Translations under genes and position numbers: made by a program | In this document: positions 13,440 through 24,545 of the stretch, in pieces | How the letters are laid out: each line of letters starts with the position of its first letter | How positions within the stretch are numbered: position 1 is the stretch's first letter | From: Mya arenaria | Taxonomy: Eukaryota > Mollusca > Bivalvia > Myida > Myidae | Assembly (NCBI RefSeq): GCF_026914265.1 | Contig: NC_069127.1 | Location: forward strand, 19,771,045-19,835,044 | Reading direction: 5' to 3' | DNA: 64,000 nt | Notes under the pieces: generated by a model | What the model saw: only the letters and a program-made list of their open reading frames with translations | Databases searched by the model: none | Told to the model about the DNA's origin: nothing

Positions 13440-13585
13440 ATATTTGGTGTTACCAGTGCAATAGCAGTGATAACAATCACTGTCACAAAAAAACTTCGAT
13501 GACTCCCAGTACGATTACAACAAAATATACATTGCTCCTGACAGACAAGCATGTGAGAGATGCACACAGGGAATCAAGGATGGCG
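13440..13585 (+). pseudogene. Ly6-like exon 1, copy A, with a one-base shift
   Basis: An acceptor (TTCTGTTTCAG) opens the exon with IWCYQCNSSDNNHCHKK, the CYxC start of a Ly6/uPAR-type three-finger domain. An A7 run then shifts the frame. In the alternative frame the expected continuation appears: NFDDSQYDYNKIYIAP, then CERCTQGIKDG. Exon length is 146 bp, where a frame-preserving phase 1-1 exon would be 147 and the copy B exon is 144. The indel is in a homopolymer, so an assembly error is a real alternative to gene death. Confidence 0.75.
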
Positions 13586-14083
13586 GTGTGTTAAATTGAC
13601 TCGTTCTTTTCACATGAAGTAAAAAACACAGCACATGTAGAATATTTTTTATTTACTTTTACTCATTGTTTAGTATCATATTTCTGTTCAGTGTGCACAT
13701 TTGTTTTAGAAAAAAGTGATATCCCACTCAAATATTAAAAGCAAAGATACTTTTCTAGTCCATATTGTTTTACCAATGATGTTGAGTGCATTTTTACATA
13801 CTTCTATCCAACGATAACAGGGTATTTGCTAGGTCCTGCGGCCAGTTTGAAAAAAACATTTTTAATCAAAACATCTTTATCACGATTATGATAACGGCAT
13901 TTCCCTCTGATAATTTCGTTTGAAAATTAAGTCCACGTTCGGTTTGTTTTGTTTTCGTTCAAGACATTTGAGACAATAATAGAGTTAGTGGTACTGTTTT
14001 TTAATCCGAGAATTTATATTCGACTCAAGTGCTTTGCTTATAGACATTATAATACACAATAAAACCCATTCTGTGATTTTCAG

Positions 14084-14217
14084 TCTACCACAGAGGGTGT
14101 ACATCGTCCGCAGATGAATATGGATGTTCCTTTGATTTTTGCAACCAAGCCTCCTGTATAAACACGGCAGCGTTCCTTCTGTTTATGAAACTGTATTTAG
14201 TATATATCTTGCTTTGA
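14084..14217 (+). CDS. terminal exon of TSP1-Ly6-like gene, copy A
   Basis: An acceptor (GATTTTCAG) is followed in phase 1 by VYHRGCTSSADEYGC, then FDFCN. This matches the C-terminal Ly6 signature (RGCT, then CxxDxCN). After a further Cys the protein ends NTAAFLLFMKLYLVYILL, a hydrophobic tail before TGA with no basic cytoplasmic segment. That end resembles a GPI-attachment signal. The exon is a close paralogue of 20935-21059. AATAAA-like sequence follows at about 14331. The gene's upstream exon is frameshifted, so copy A may be non-functional although this exon is intact. Confidence 0.75.
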
Positions 14218-14339
14218 AATATACTTCTTCAAGAGGTAGATACAATAATAACATGGAAACTACAGAGACAGCCCCAGCAGCTAACAATTTTATAGAAAAT
14301 CATCACAACTTTAAGGACTTTCACACACTAAAATAAAAA

Positions 14340-16360
14340 CGATATAGAAAAAGAAAACACAGCAAAAAGAAAGCTGAATACCTTTTGCAAGACATTTGCA
14401 TGCATCTCTAATTAATAGATGACTACTCATTTTCCAATGAATTATTGAATTGTTATGCTTTTTGTTTTGTTTTGTTTTCATCGTTTTTCATTTCGTTTAA
14501 CTTCCTGGTTTATACGACGATACAATCAAGAGGAGACTGTATAGAAACATGATTTTAAATCGGCGAGCCTGATCGCATAGATGTGTTATGTAGGATACCT
14601 TTGAGGAGTTGGCACTGTTTATCCGCCTTGATTTTTTGGTGATGGAGGTGATTTCTGTATCTGCAGCAAATTGTATAAATGTTTATATTAAGATATAAGT
14701 TAACACAACTATTTAAAGACTGGTCAATATTAATCAAATATATCCTAATATACCAAATTGTCGTTTAAATGTTCTTACCTTACTAAAGATAACCTGTAGA
14801 CGACTTATCCTTTACACTTGTTTCTGTAGTTTTACATTTTGTAATAGCAAAATGAAACAAAATGACGCAACCCGAAACCATTATGTGTACAAAATACGTA
14901 AAAAATTAATCAAACGTGTGGAAGTTTTATTTATTTCACTGTGCATGTATGGTCTTTTCTACTTTCTGGTTTGTTTGCTTTAACATGCATATATTATATA
15001 GACAAATGTATTTATGAAGCTTTTAGTTGTTCGGGTAATTTTTACAAAGTATTTTAAGAAAGTATTTCAAGAAAGTCAGTGTATCTATCTCAAGGACTTT
15101 AATCAATGCACTTTTTTTGATAGGATTAGTAAATTCCAGAGTATAAATAAACTATGTAGGACAAAAGTGTTGTCAAAGATATGTTATAGATGTGTGTCAT
15201 TCTTCAGAAATTATAAACATTTTACAGTATTGTGTACATGTGTGTCATTTAGGAGAAACCATGATCGGACAAGATACATGCAGGTTATGTTTATGAATTA
15301 TATTAATGAACGATGCATTCCAGAGTACGACAATTATATGTATATATAAATGCATATACATATATTTCAACGAATTAAAAATGCCTCTAAATAAAATAAT
15401 CATTCGTGTCTTGCATAAAAAACGGATTTCATCAAAGAAATAAATTTACGTACATGGACAGACAAAATAAAGGTAAGTTTATCTTCCATATCTTTGTTAT
15501 TACAAATGGTCCAAATATTTTGATAATGGGTAATTTTTTTGTTGCCATAAGTTTCAATACGTAATTGATGAGACGAACGTTAAAATTCAGTTGAAGGAAT
15601 TCGTTACTTAAATTTATCAAGAAACGAAGATTATTCGAAGAAGGTTTGGAAAGAGTATTGCTGCAATTGCCGAGCCATACAAAGATTATTTGATCTGATC
15701 AATAAGACGTTGCTTTGAATATATATATATTAACTAGTTCAAATATGTATTCGAATTTGAAAATAGACTTCTCAAGTGCATGCAATTTACTACACTTGAT
15801 ATCAACGTTTATGGATATCGATTGAAGTTATTGCAGCAACGCACATAAATACAAAATTCTCTTTTTCTTATTGACGCACTTATGGAAACATTTATTAGCA
15901 AAACATTTCTAAAAAACAACAACTCAAAACTTGAATCAGATAATAATACATCGTGGTAATTGTTAGTATTTCACTACGAAGTGAACCAAAAAGAGACATG
16001 TAATAAAGCATACAAGATGTTCTCCAAATGAAATTTAGCTTTACGTATCAACGGATTGTGAACGAAGAGGCTACTCGTAGTTTGTGAAATAGTTAGTTTG
16101 CAATGATCCTCAATTGCTAATGTTGTCTAAATGTTTCGTTGTCTCCAAATGTCGTTTTTCAAATGCAAGACACCTTTATATACATGATTACTGTGGTTTC
16201 ATCGGTTATAAATTGACTGGAGTCTATCCCACAGAAAAAGTTTTTTTTTTAATATTGATAAGTGTTACAGTGATGTAAATACGCATGTTTATACCGTTAT
16301 CATAATTTTATTTTCTGAAGTACACCATATAGAACACCCCCTACCGAGGAGACCACAGAA
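14340..16360. other. no gene recognised; partly segmentally duplicated
   Basis: This is AT-rich spacer. The stretch 15825-15990 (GCAGCAACGCACATAAATAC, TAGTATTTCACTACGAAGTG) resembles 1750-1920. It lies the same way relative to GIMAP relic 2 as that region lies to relic 1. Confidence 0.5.
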
Positions 16361-16363
16361 GGC

Positions 16364-17185
16364 TCATATAGCAGCCCAAGCTACAGCGCCTCCTAAAGTC
16401 CCGGTTGCGACCCCATACCCAGCTGCCCCGCCGGCGAGAACTCCAAGAAAAACTGTTTTCCAGCCAGGTATCCACCTTCCGAAATTTGTAAACAGTGCCA
16501 TAAGCTGAAATTCGATATCTCTACTATCATTGTAATTGGCGAGATGATCGTTCAACGCTTTTGAGTGAACATGTGCATAATTATTATTACATGTGCGAGA
16601 CCCATTTTTACTTAGATTTCAACGGTTTTGAAAATTTTCTCCGGCGCAGAGGCAGTTTCAGCTGTGACATTTTCAATTCGTATCAATCTATTTCCACACT
16701 TTTTGACAATTTTTGAAAGTGTTGTTTTTTTTACATCTGTTTTCTCACTTTCTTCATCTGACTTGTAATCTCTCCCATGCGTTACGACAACTATTATATG
16801 ATCGTTTATCTTTTCGCAGAAACTGGTTTGCATCATTTTCACCGTAAAGCCGTCTTCTTCGGTAAATGTTCCACGTTTAAAGACGTGAAGAAAGGCATGC
16901 GGATTTGGGCAATATGTCGTAGTTGATGATTGAATCATTAGCGTCGTCTTCGCAAGAGAGGTTCCAGTGTCAAAGAGCCCCGGTGTGCCAACTACAGTGT
17001 AATCATAGTGCCAATGTCCGAATTCAACAATCACTGTCTCGGCAGAACAAGAGACGCGTGTAACAGCGTTAAAACTCTCTTTTGCTGCAAATACTTTTTC
17101 CTTAAAAGTGTATTTCGGTAATACTTTTACCCTTTCCAGTTTTCCCAATCAAAATCACTCGTCTTTCCTGAACATTATCACCCAT
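16364..17185 (-). pseudogene. AIG1/GIMAP-type GTPase, degenerate copy 2
   Basis: The ATG at 17185 opens a frame with RRVILIGKTGKGKS, a GTPase P-loop. One missing base just after it (GGA in copy 1, GA here) shifts the frame near 17137. The rest of the G domain then reads FGHWHYDYTVVGTPGLFDT, HIIVVVTHG and IVKKCGNRL. The G3 Asp is replaced by Gly (GTPG for DTPG). A second one-base deletion near 16612-16620 moves the C-terminal part into a third frame: SKNGSRTC, LNDHLANYNDSRD and a Gly-rich hydrophobic end (VFLGVLAGGAAGYGVA) that would suit membrane insertion. The copy is about 50-60 percent similar to copy 1 by eye. Two shifts plus a lost G3 Asp indicate a pseudogene. Confidence 0.85.
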
Positions 17186-17204
17186 TATGAAATAATAAAA
17201 TTAA

Positions 17205-17345
17205 ACATAAACCCGGTTTAATCACACTGGGTAAACGCCAAAGATATGGAACATAAAAACAAAAAATCACAAACAAGAAACATGGAAGAACAGCACAAAA
17301 CTCCACAAGCAGCACAACGCACACTTAAAATATGATTTCACAATT
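17205..17345. repeat. dispersed repeat family, truncated copy
   Basis: This fragment shares AACCCGGTTTAAT, CACTGGGTAAACGCCAAAGA and CAAGAAACATGGAAGAACAG with 17880-18005. Confidence 0.7.
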
Positions 17346-17849
17346 GACAATCCACCTATTAAGGAATTGAAAATGAGTATTTTCTAAACATCTCCCAATA
17401 GACTAACATCGACAAGACACCACATTCGGACCACACCAAGTTTAGATTAAGATCATTTTCAAAACATATGACAATAGACAACATTTTTGCAATGCCTTCA
17501 AATGTCAATATGTAATTCAACAAATTATTAAGTTAAATCATAAAATCTATTAATTTACAAACCAACCTAACAAACCCTAGAATGAATGAGAACACTCTTA
17601 TCATTTTACACCTGATACACATATCGATTAATTAAGTAAACAAAATTCAGTTTGTCAGTTTATAAGATCGTTTGTTTTGATGAACTAAGAGGTTAAACTA
17701 TCACATTCACACTTTATATATGAGTTCAAATATTGTTTTCACTGACTGTAGCAAGTCGGTTGCTCTCAAATTGAACTAACGACGGTGTTTTTATGTGCGT
17801 TTAATAGTTGTTGTGTTGTAGCTTTGTTCCCCTTTAATCGTTTTTGGCC

Positions 17850-18215
17850 TTTAATATTTATGCAAAAAGCTACAGAAACAAGCTCAGTAGTAAAGAGTTT
17901 AAACATAAACCCGGTTTAATGGCACTGGGCAAACGCCAAAGACATAGAACACAACATCACAAACAAGAAACATAGAAGAACAGCACAAAACTCCAAAAGC
18001 AGCACAGTGCATACATACTATATATAAAAAACTAGGTATGTTCATCAAGGATTGTTAGGTACCGCCTTGGAACGGTCAGTGAAATGTAAATTTACTGGGG
18101 GTTTAAACCAGTTTGTGTGCACAGCCTCACTCATATCCCAACAATCCTGAATAAAGTAAAAACGTAAAAGGTAAATCTGATTAAAATTTGCATAAGCGTG
18201 GGGAAACATAAAATC
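17850..18215. repeat. dispersed repeat family, long copy
   Basis: It begins with AGCTACAGAAACAAGCTCAG, then GTTTAAACATAAACCCGG, CACTGGGCAAACGCC, and at 18061 CGCCTTGGAACGGTCAGT. Parts recur at 17205, 18225, 53780 and in the arms at 9452/10658. No protein is encoded. It may be a MITE- or SINE-like element. Confidence 0.7.
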
Positions 18216-18224
18216 CGTATAATC

Positions 18225-18500
18225 GCTCATGGTAAACACCAAAAACAAAAAAACAACAACACTTAAACAAGCAATCATAAAGCAGAAACATGGACCAACA
18301 GTACACATCTCAACAAACAACTCGGTACATATATACTAGGGGTGTTATCAAGGATTGTTAGGTACCGCCTTGGAACGTTCAAAATTTACTTGGGGCTTAA
18401 ACCAGTTTAAGTGCACAAACCTCACTCTTATCCCAACAATCCTAAATTAAGATAAAACGCAAAATCTTATCAAAGTATGAATTAACTTGAGGAAACTTAA
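18225..18500. repeat. dispersed repeat family, adjacent copy
   Basis: This repeats the second half of the preceding element, including TTGTTAGGTACCGCCTTGGA, TTAAACCAGTTT and ATCCCAACAATCC. The two copies are therefore tandem. Confidence 0.7.
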
Positions 18501-19550
18501 CAATAAATCAAATAATAATAAACTTATAGGTAAACCACAAGTACTTCTATGATTAGAGATCAGAACTATATCTGCAGAAGGAGAAACACAGTTCAGTATG
18601 TCACATTATTATTATTGCCTAACGAATCTATTACTTATGACTATTAATCGCAACAAATATAATACACTGCAGGAAAAACACTACGTGCTAGGCAATTTGA
18701 TAGTTACCCAAATCAAATGGAATAAATCAACGTAAGTAATTACACTCACAAAAAAAATGATAATTTGTATGTTACGGCAAATATAATTAAAGCTGATTGT
18801 AATGTGTTGTAAAGTAAAGTATTGTCTGCATAATTATGTTTTCCAATAACACCGTTTTAAAAAAAATAAAAAAATAAAAAATATATATATATATATACGT
18901 TTGTATGACCAATGGAATAAAAATTCATCATATACTGCTAATCATTGGTAATGTGTAACTATATAATTACCATATACTGCTTCGTGCGTTGCTATTTGTC
19001 CTAGCAAACATAGGGCATGTATAAGATTGTAAGACGAAATGTAAATGAGTATATAGTGTTCAAAACATTACCGATGTATTTCATTCCGGTAGGCATTAAA
19101 ACCTTTATGCAGGCTGACATTTTGTAACATTTATAGCATTCGATTTCGTTGGGCTCATGTAAAAATTAAATTTAATTAGCATCCGATGAAAACTGCTATA
19201 AGACCTTCATAAGACGAATATCAACAGTAATCGAAGTGAGACACATCATTTTTAATACTTTTCGTTAGTTACATTGCATACTGGCAAACTGTGTGGTTTG
19301 GTGTGGTAGCCTATGTCGATTCACTCGAAAAAAAACTCGAACTTTCCTTCAAGAACTTTAATTAAAATGAGCACTCCTTAAAATGAGCACTCCAATAACT
19401 CATTTCAGTGTCTCCATGGTTATAATACTTCTTATAATAGTTCTCAATAACTAGTTCTTATAGTTCCTAATCAGATTGAACATCATTTGAACGTATAGTC
19501 TATTTTCTGCGTTTGTAGAAAATACATGTGGAACATCGTTATTGATGCAG

Positions 19551-19724
19551 TAAATGGAATTTTTTCCAATTGGTCGACGTGGACGACCTGCTCAGTTTCG
19601 TGTGGAAACGGAACTAGGGTACGGGAACGACTTTGCGACAACCCGCAGCCACAACATAACGGCAGCACCTGCACGGGTGATTATAAGGAGTCCGAAGATT
19701 GTTTCACGGGAATATTATGCCCAA
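19551..19724 (+). CDS. TSP1 exon of TSP1-Ly6-like gene, copy B
   Basis: This 174-bp phase 1-1 exon has an acceptor (GATGCAG) and a donor (GTATGT). It encodes NGIFSNWSTWTTCSVSCGNG, then RVRERLC, then PQPQHNGSTCTGDYK and CFTGILCP. It is a complete thrombospondin type 1 repeat with WxxW, the CSVSCG core and six cysteines. It is the same length as exon A2 at 12641 and lies upstream of intact Ly6-like exons. No signal-peptide exon was found upstream, so the N terminus is unknown. Confidence 0.87.
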
Positions 19725-20194
19725 GTATGTACCATTGCGTTTGAAACACATTTGGACACATGCCTTATTGTATATCTGTCAATTTTCTTTACCATATCAA
19801 TTTAACTGAACTTGAAAATAAAGCGATTCATATTGTAAAATCTATATCTCTCTATTGTCGATCAGAATACGATGTTAAACTCTACTTTATATTACAAAAT
19901 ATTTCAAAAGATTTGAGCTACAATGTGCTTATTAAGAATCAATAACGCGACTGCTCATCGAATGGAATAAGAGTTTCTTTTGTTAATACCACGAACAGTG
20001 CATCAAAACAGGGAGTTGTTTAAAAAAAAACAATGTCGTGAATGGTCGTTTTTCTGATGGCTCGCATCCTGTCTGCACGGCCTAAATAGAAACGTCTCCG
20101 CGTGATTCAGGTCATCAGAAAAACGTCCAAGTATCATAAACTCTTTTTCTCGATACCTTTTAAATTCGATACTCATACTAGTATGATAATACTA

Positions 20195-20425
20195 ATGAGG
20201 CTGTTAGAAATACGCTTATGTTGCGTAATGAGGCTGTTAGAAATACGCTTATGTTGCGTAATGAGGCTGTTAGAAATACGCTTATGTTGCGTAATGAGGC
20301 TGTTAGAAATACGCTTATGTTGCGTAATGAGGCTGTTAGAAATACGCTTATGTTGCGTGATGAGGCTGTTAGAAATACGCTTATGTTGCGTAATGAAGCT
20401 GTTAGAAATACGCTTATGTTGCGTG
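20195..20425. repeat. 33-bp minisatellite, seven copies
   Basis: The unit ATGAGGCTGTTAGAAATACG plus CTTATGTTGCGTA is repeated about seven times with one or two substitutions. It lies in the intron between the TSP1 and Ly6-like exons of copy B. Because 33 is divisible by three, every frame gives an 11-residue repeat, but nothing indicates translation. A single related unit lies in the copy A intron near 13216-13250. Confidence 0.95.
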
Positions 20426-20603
20426 ATGCTGAATCTCCTTAAGTATTTAAAAAATGATAGTGTGTATTGTGTCACTTTATGTTGAAAGGATCCTGAAAAA
20501 TAAGAAAAATAATAACCGAACATATTCAGTGATTTTTTTCTAAATGTTGCTATTATCTCCCTCGAGGTAAATACCTGGTACTACATGTTGCCTTTCGTTT
20601 CAG

Positions 20604-20747
20604 AAATACTATGTTACCATTGTAACAGCACATCACACAAGTTCTGTGATCAGGGCAATTTTGATAGTGACAAGTACAGTTACGACAAAATATACATTTC
20701 CGACGGGGAGCTTTGTGTAAAATGCACAAAAGGATACAAGGGTGGAG
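20604..20747 (+). CDS. Ly6-like exon 1 of TSP1-Ly6-like gene, copy B
   Basis: This 144-bp phase 1-1 exon has an acceptor (TTTCGTTTCAG) and a donor (GTGTGT). It encodes ILCYHCNSTSHKFCDQGNFD, then YDKIYISDGELCVKCTKGYK. The CYxC opening and the later Cys-x-x-Phe-Asp-like segment resemble Ly6/uPAR proteins of the quiver/sleepless type, which are small extracellular disulfide-rich three-finger domains. The domain is completed by the next exon. Family assignment rests on the cysteine pattern only. Confidence 0.75.
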
Positions 20748-20934
20748 GTGTGTTATAGTTATTAATGGTTAATCTAAATAATCAATCTTACATATGTAAT
20801 GATGCTGTGCGCATTTATATTAAACTTACCTCCCCATGATAACAACTTAACCTGCGGCCGACTTTAAGAAACATTCTTTATGAAGACACCTTCTTTCATG
20901 GTTAAGATAATCACCTTATATAAATGATTTTCAG

Positions 20935-21059
20935 TCTACCACAGAGGGTGCACATCGTCCAAAGATGAAGAAGGATGCATCACGGACTTCTGTAACGCCA
21001 ACCAAGGGACATGTTTGGACACATCCGCATTCTTTTTATTAATAAAACTATATATATAG
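20935..21059 (+). CDS. terminal exon of TSP1-Ly6-like gene, copy B
   Basis: An acceptor (GATTTTCAG) leads in phase 1 into VYHRGCTSSKDEEGC, then ITDFCNANQGTC. This provides the RGCT motif and the CxxDxCN ending typical of Ly6/uPAR domains. The protein ends DTSAFFLLIKLYI before TAG. That short hydrophobic end is compatible with a GPI signal but weaker than in copy A. AATAAA lies about 50 bp downstream. The combined visible product is TSP1, then Ly6-like domain, then a hydrophobic tail, presumably displayed on the cell surface. Confidence 0.75.
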
Positions 21060-22190
21060 TATATTCCTGCTTTAAAATACACAGCTTTTATGGATAAGGA
21101 AAAGCAAATAAAATGGAAACTACAGGGACAAACTTAGTAGTTAAGTATATTACGGAGAAACACAAAATGGGCTAATACACTCTAAAGAGAGTGCAAACGG
21201 TATAGAAAAAACTAATACCTACCTGTCAATGACTCATTCACTTGTTTCATTGTGTTTTTTTTATCTATTTTTATTATCGTTTGACCTCCTCTAGTATACA
21301 TTGATAAAACCATTAAATGACTGTATGAACACATTGTTTTATATCGGCGCACTATATTGGTTAGCTGTCTTTGGGTTATTGATTAATAAGTTTGAGGAGT
21401 TGGCACTGTTTCTCCCCTTTGATTCTTTCGTTATGGAGATGATGTTTGTATCTGCAGATAGGTTATAGTTAGATGACACGAAGCAAACTTTTAATGATTG
21501 ATAATGGGCGGAGTGAGCGTAGCGAACGAGTCCTTTTTAATCATGAAATTTTCACTTCAGGTCATCTTACTGTCTTAAAATACGACCTCATTGGCTGACA
21601 CATTTAACATTTGACGCAAAATCTGATGCAGGGAGTGTGTATCGGATGAGTGGTAGTATGAGGACCTTTAAACACCCGCGAAAGATGGAATTATTAATGA
21701 TTAAGCCTAGTACTTAATGATTGCTTATCTCTAATGTCATTGGCTGAACACTTAGGTTGTATCCTTATTGTATCTAACATAATTTTACAGAAATATAACT
21801 TCACCAAACTATGTCATGGCTTTTCAGTATTTTTTTTTAAAAAACCCACTACTAATCAAAAATGGTAAAATATTTAACTATACGTTTCTAAATGTTTGTT
21901 GTTTTAATTGATAGCTTCATGGTCACATATTTCTAATTAAAAAAGTCTTAAAATGATCGCTTGAATCTTTTATCAGTAATCAAACAAGAGATGTATGTTA
22001 AACATTATGCCCCACTGAGCGCCATGTTGTCAGGATTATATGGACAATTGAATGAAATATGCATGGACCGAAATGACAGCTGGTTTGTCACTGACATTGG
22101 ATGCCGTTGAGGCAGTTTTAAGATTATGACCATTCAAAGTGTGACGAAAGAGTGTGTTATGACCATGACCTTTGACCTCAAAATCCATAG
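21060..22190. other. 3' UTR and spacer; no gene recognised
   Basis: No coding signal is seen beyond the AATAAA downstream of copy B. A short motif (GGGCGGAGTGAGCGTAGCGA near 21505) looks repeat-derived. Confidence 0.4.
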
Positions 22191-24545
22191 GAGTCATCAG
22201 CTGGCCACAAAAAATCTAAATATCAAGTTTAGGACCATGGTTGCAGGCATTGACAAGTTATCACACAGACAAGATTTTTTCGTTCAAGGTCACTGTGGGG
22301 TCATCATAAGGGGTCATCTACAGATCAGACGCAACATCAAATCAAGTTTGAGAGCCATGGGTGCAGGCATTGTCGAGTTATCACTCGAAACATTTTCGCA
22401 TTCAAGGTCACTGTAAACTTGACCTTTGACTCGATGACTCATAAAATCAATAATGGTCATCTTCTGGTCAGGCCCAACTTCCATGTCAAGTTTGAAGACC
22501 ATAGGTTCAGGCATTGTTGAGGTATCACAGAAGATATGTTAACTTTTTTGCGTCAAATGTGACTGTGACCTTGACCTTGGCCCAATGACCCCCAAAATCA
22601 AGAGGGGTCATCTACTGGTCAGGCCAACCCATCATGTCAAGTTTGATGACCATAGGTCCAGGAGTTGTCGAGTTTGCTTTCAAGGTCACTGTGACCTTGA
22701 CCTTTGACCCCTAAAATCAATAGGAGTCTTCTACTGGTCGGGTTCAACTTCCAAGTCAAGTTTGAGGGCCATGGGTGCATGCATTGTTGAGTTATCATTT
22801 GGACAACCTTTTATCATTCAAGGTCACTGTGACCTTGACCTTTTCCCCGATGACCCCCAAAAACAAAAGGGGTCCTCTACTGGTCAGGCCCAATGTCCAT
22901 GTCAAGTATGAGGGCCATGGGTGCAGGCATTGTCGAGTTATCACTCGGACAACCTTTTACCATTCAAGGTCACTGTGAACTTGACATTTAGCCCGATGAC
23001 ACCCAAAAACAAAAGGGGTCGTCTACTGGTCAGCCCAATCTCCATGTCAAGTATGAGGGCCATGGGTGCAGGCATTGTCGTTTTATCACACTGACAACCT
23101 TTTACCACTGTGACCTTGACCTTTGGCCCGATGACCCCACCAAAAATAGGGGTTATCTTATGGTCAGGCCCAACATCCATGTCAAGTATGAGGGTCATGG
23201 GTGCAGGCTATGTCGAGTTATCACAAGAACAACTTTTTACCATTCAAGGTCACTTTGACTTTGACCTTTGGCCCCGATGACCCCCAAAATCAATACGGGT
23301 CATCTACTGGTCAGGCCCAACCTCCCTGACAAGTATGAGGGCCATGGGTGCAGACATTGTCAAGTTATCACTCGGAAATCCTTTTACCATTCAAGGTCAC
23401 TGTGATGTTGACCTTTGGCTCGATGATCCCCAGAAACAATAGGGGTCATCTACTGGTCAGGCCCAATTTCCATATCAAGTTTGATGACAATAGGTTTAGG
23501 CATTGTTGAGTTATCACTCGGACAAGCTTTAAAATTATTTACCATTAAAGGTCACTGTGACCTTGACCTTTGACCCCTTTAATCAATAAGGATCATCTAC
23601 TGGTCTGGCACAACCTTCATGTCAAGTTTGTTGACCATACGTCCAGGAATTGTTGAGGTATCACTCGGACAAGCTTTGGTCTACCGACGGACCGACCGAC
23701 CGACCGACATACCGACATGCCTGTGCAAAGCAGTATACCCCTCTTCTTCGAAGGTGGGCATAATAAGCTTTTTTGATTGGATCATCACAGTCAAATGAGT
23801 TAAACATGACAATTCATTAAAATAAAAACCAAAACCTATACAGGGTCTATCAAACTTACATATGGTGCCGTTAGGTGTAATCAAAGGAATATTTTTGTGC
23901 ATGCATAGTATATTTTGGCATGAATTGTAAAGTCAAATATCGTAGAAACGCATGTACTTCCTGTTTTGTTGAGCCTAAATATGTGTATTTATACTGGTAA
24001 GCTGTTGAATCTTTATATTCTTGTGATTCTTTAGTATAATAGATAACAAACAACACTTGATGTTATGTAAAGTGGTAACATAAATGGTATGCAAAATAGG
24101 GTTATTAGTACTGAGTTTTGATCTGGAAGTCGACTCGAGTGGATTTTTGCAGATTCGGATTTCACGAGGCGGAGGCGAGTGAAATCAAAATCTGCAAAAA
24201 TCCACGTCAAACTCTTAATTGGGCACTCGTTAATCGGGCGCTGTACAGAATTTCCTTTAACAGCAACCTCTTATTTTGTTAAACCACTATTGGCTAAGCG
24301 ATATCAAATTGTCAAATTCTGGAAACGATAATTTATGTGTTCTTTGTTTAACACTTCGGACATCTTTAGACCATACGTGTTAATGATAATTAAGCTTTAA
24401 AAACATCACAAAGTAAACAGAACTACGGAGGACATATGTTTAAAGATCGATACTAAATTATTGCTGAAAGTATTGGGATATGTTTAATCTAAGGGAAATT
24501 TGAAGGTCAAAGAATCATGATATTGAAACGCATGCGAGTCTCATA
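22191..24545. repeat. GGTCA-rich satellite unit 1
   Basis: About a dozen diverged repeats of 100-150 bp carry the landmarks AAGGTCACTGTGACCTTGAC, GGGGTCATCTACTGGTCAGG and CATGTCAAGT. They end in CGACCGACCGAC and GCAAAGCAGTATACCC near 23690-23750. A non-tandem flank of about 0.8 kb completes the unit. Perfect GGTCActgTGACC palindromes occur at 22684, 22822 and 23550. No protein is encoded. Confidence 0.9.
24139..24205. repeat. hairpin-forming inverted repeat, unit 1
   Basis: GTGGATTTTTGCAGATT pairs with AATCTGCAAAAATCCAC, and GATTTCAC pairs with GTGAAATC, around a short GC-rich loop. The stem is about 27 bp with two mismatches. The same structure is present in unit 2. Confidence 0.85.

Noticed and set aside
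20195..20425. CRISPR-like array of 33-bp repeats
   Set aside because: The units are directly contiguous with no spacers and the DNA is eukaryotic.
20102..20523. Open frames with 11-residue repeats on both strands
   Set aside because: The 33-bp minisatellite is divisible by three, so open frames arise automatically. It lies in an intron.
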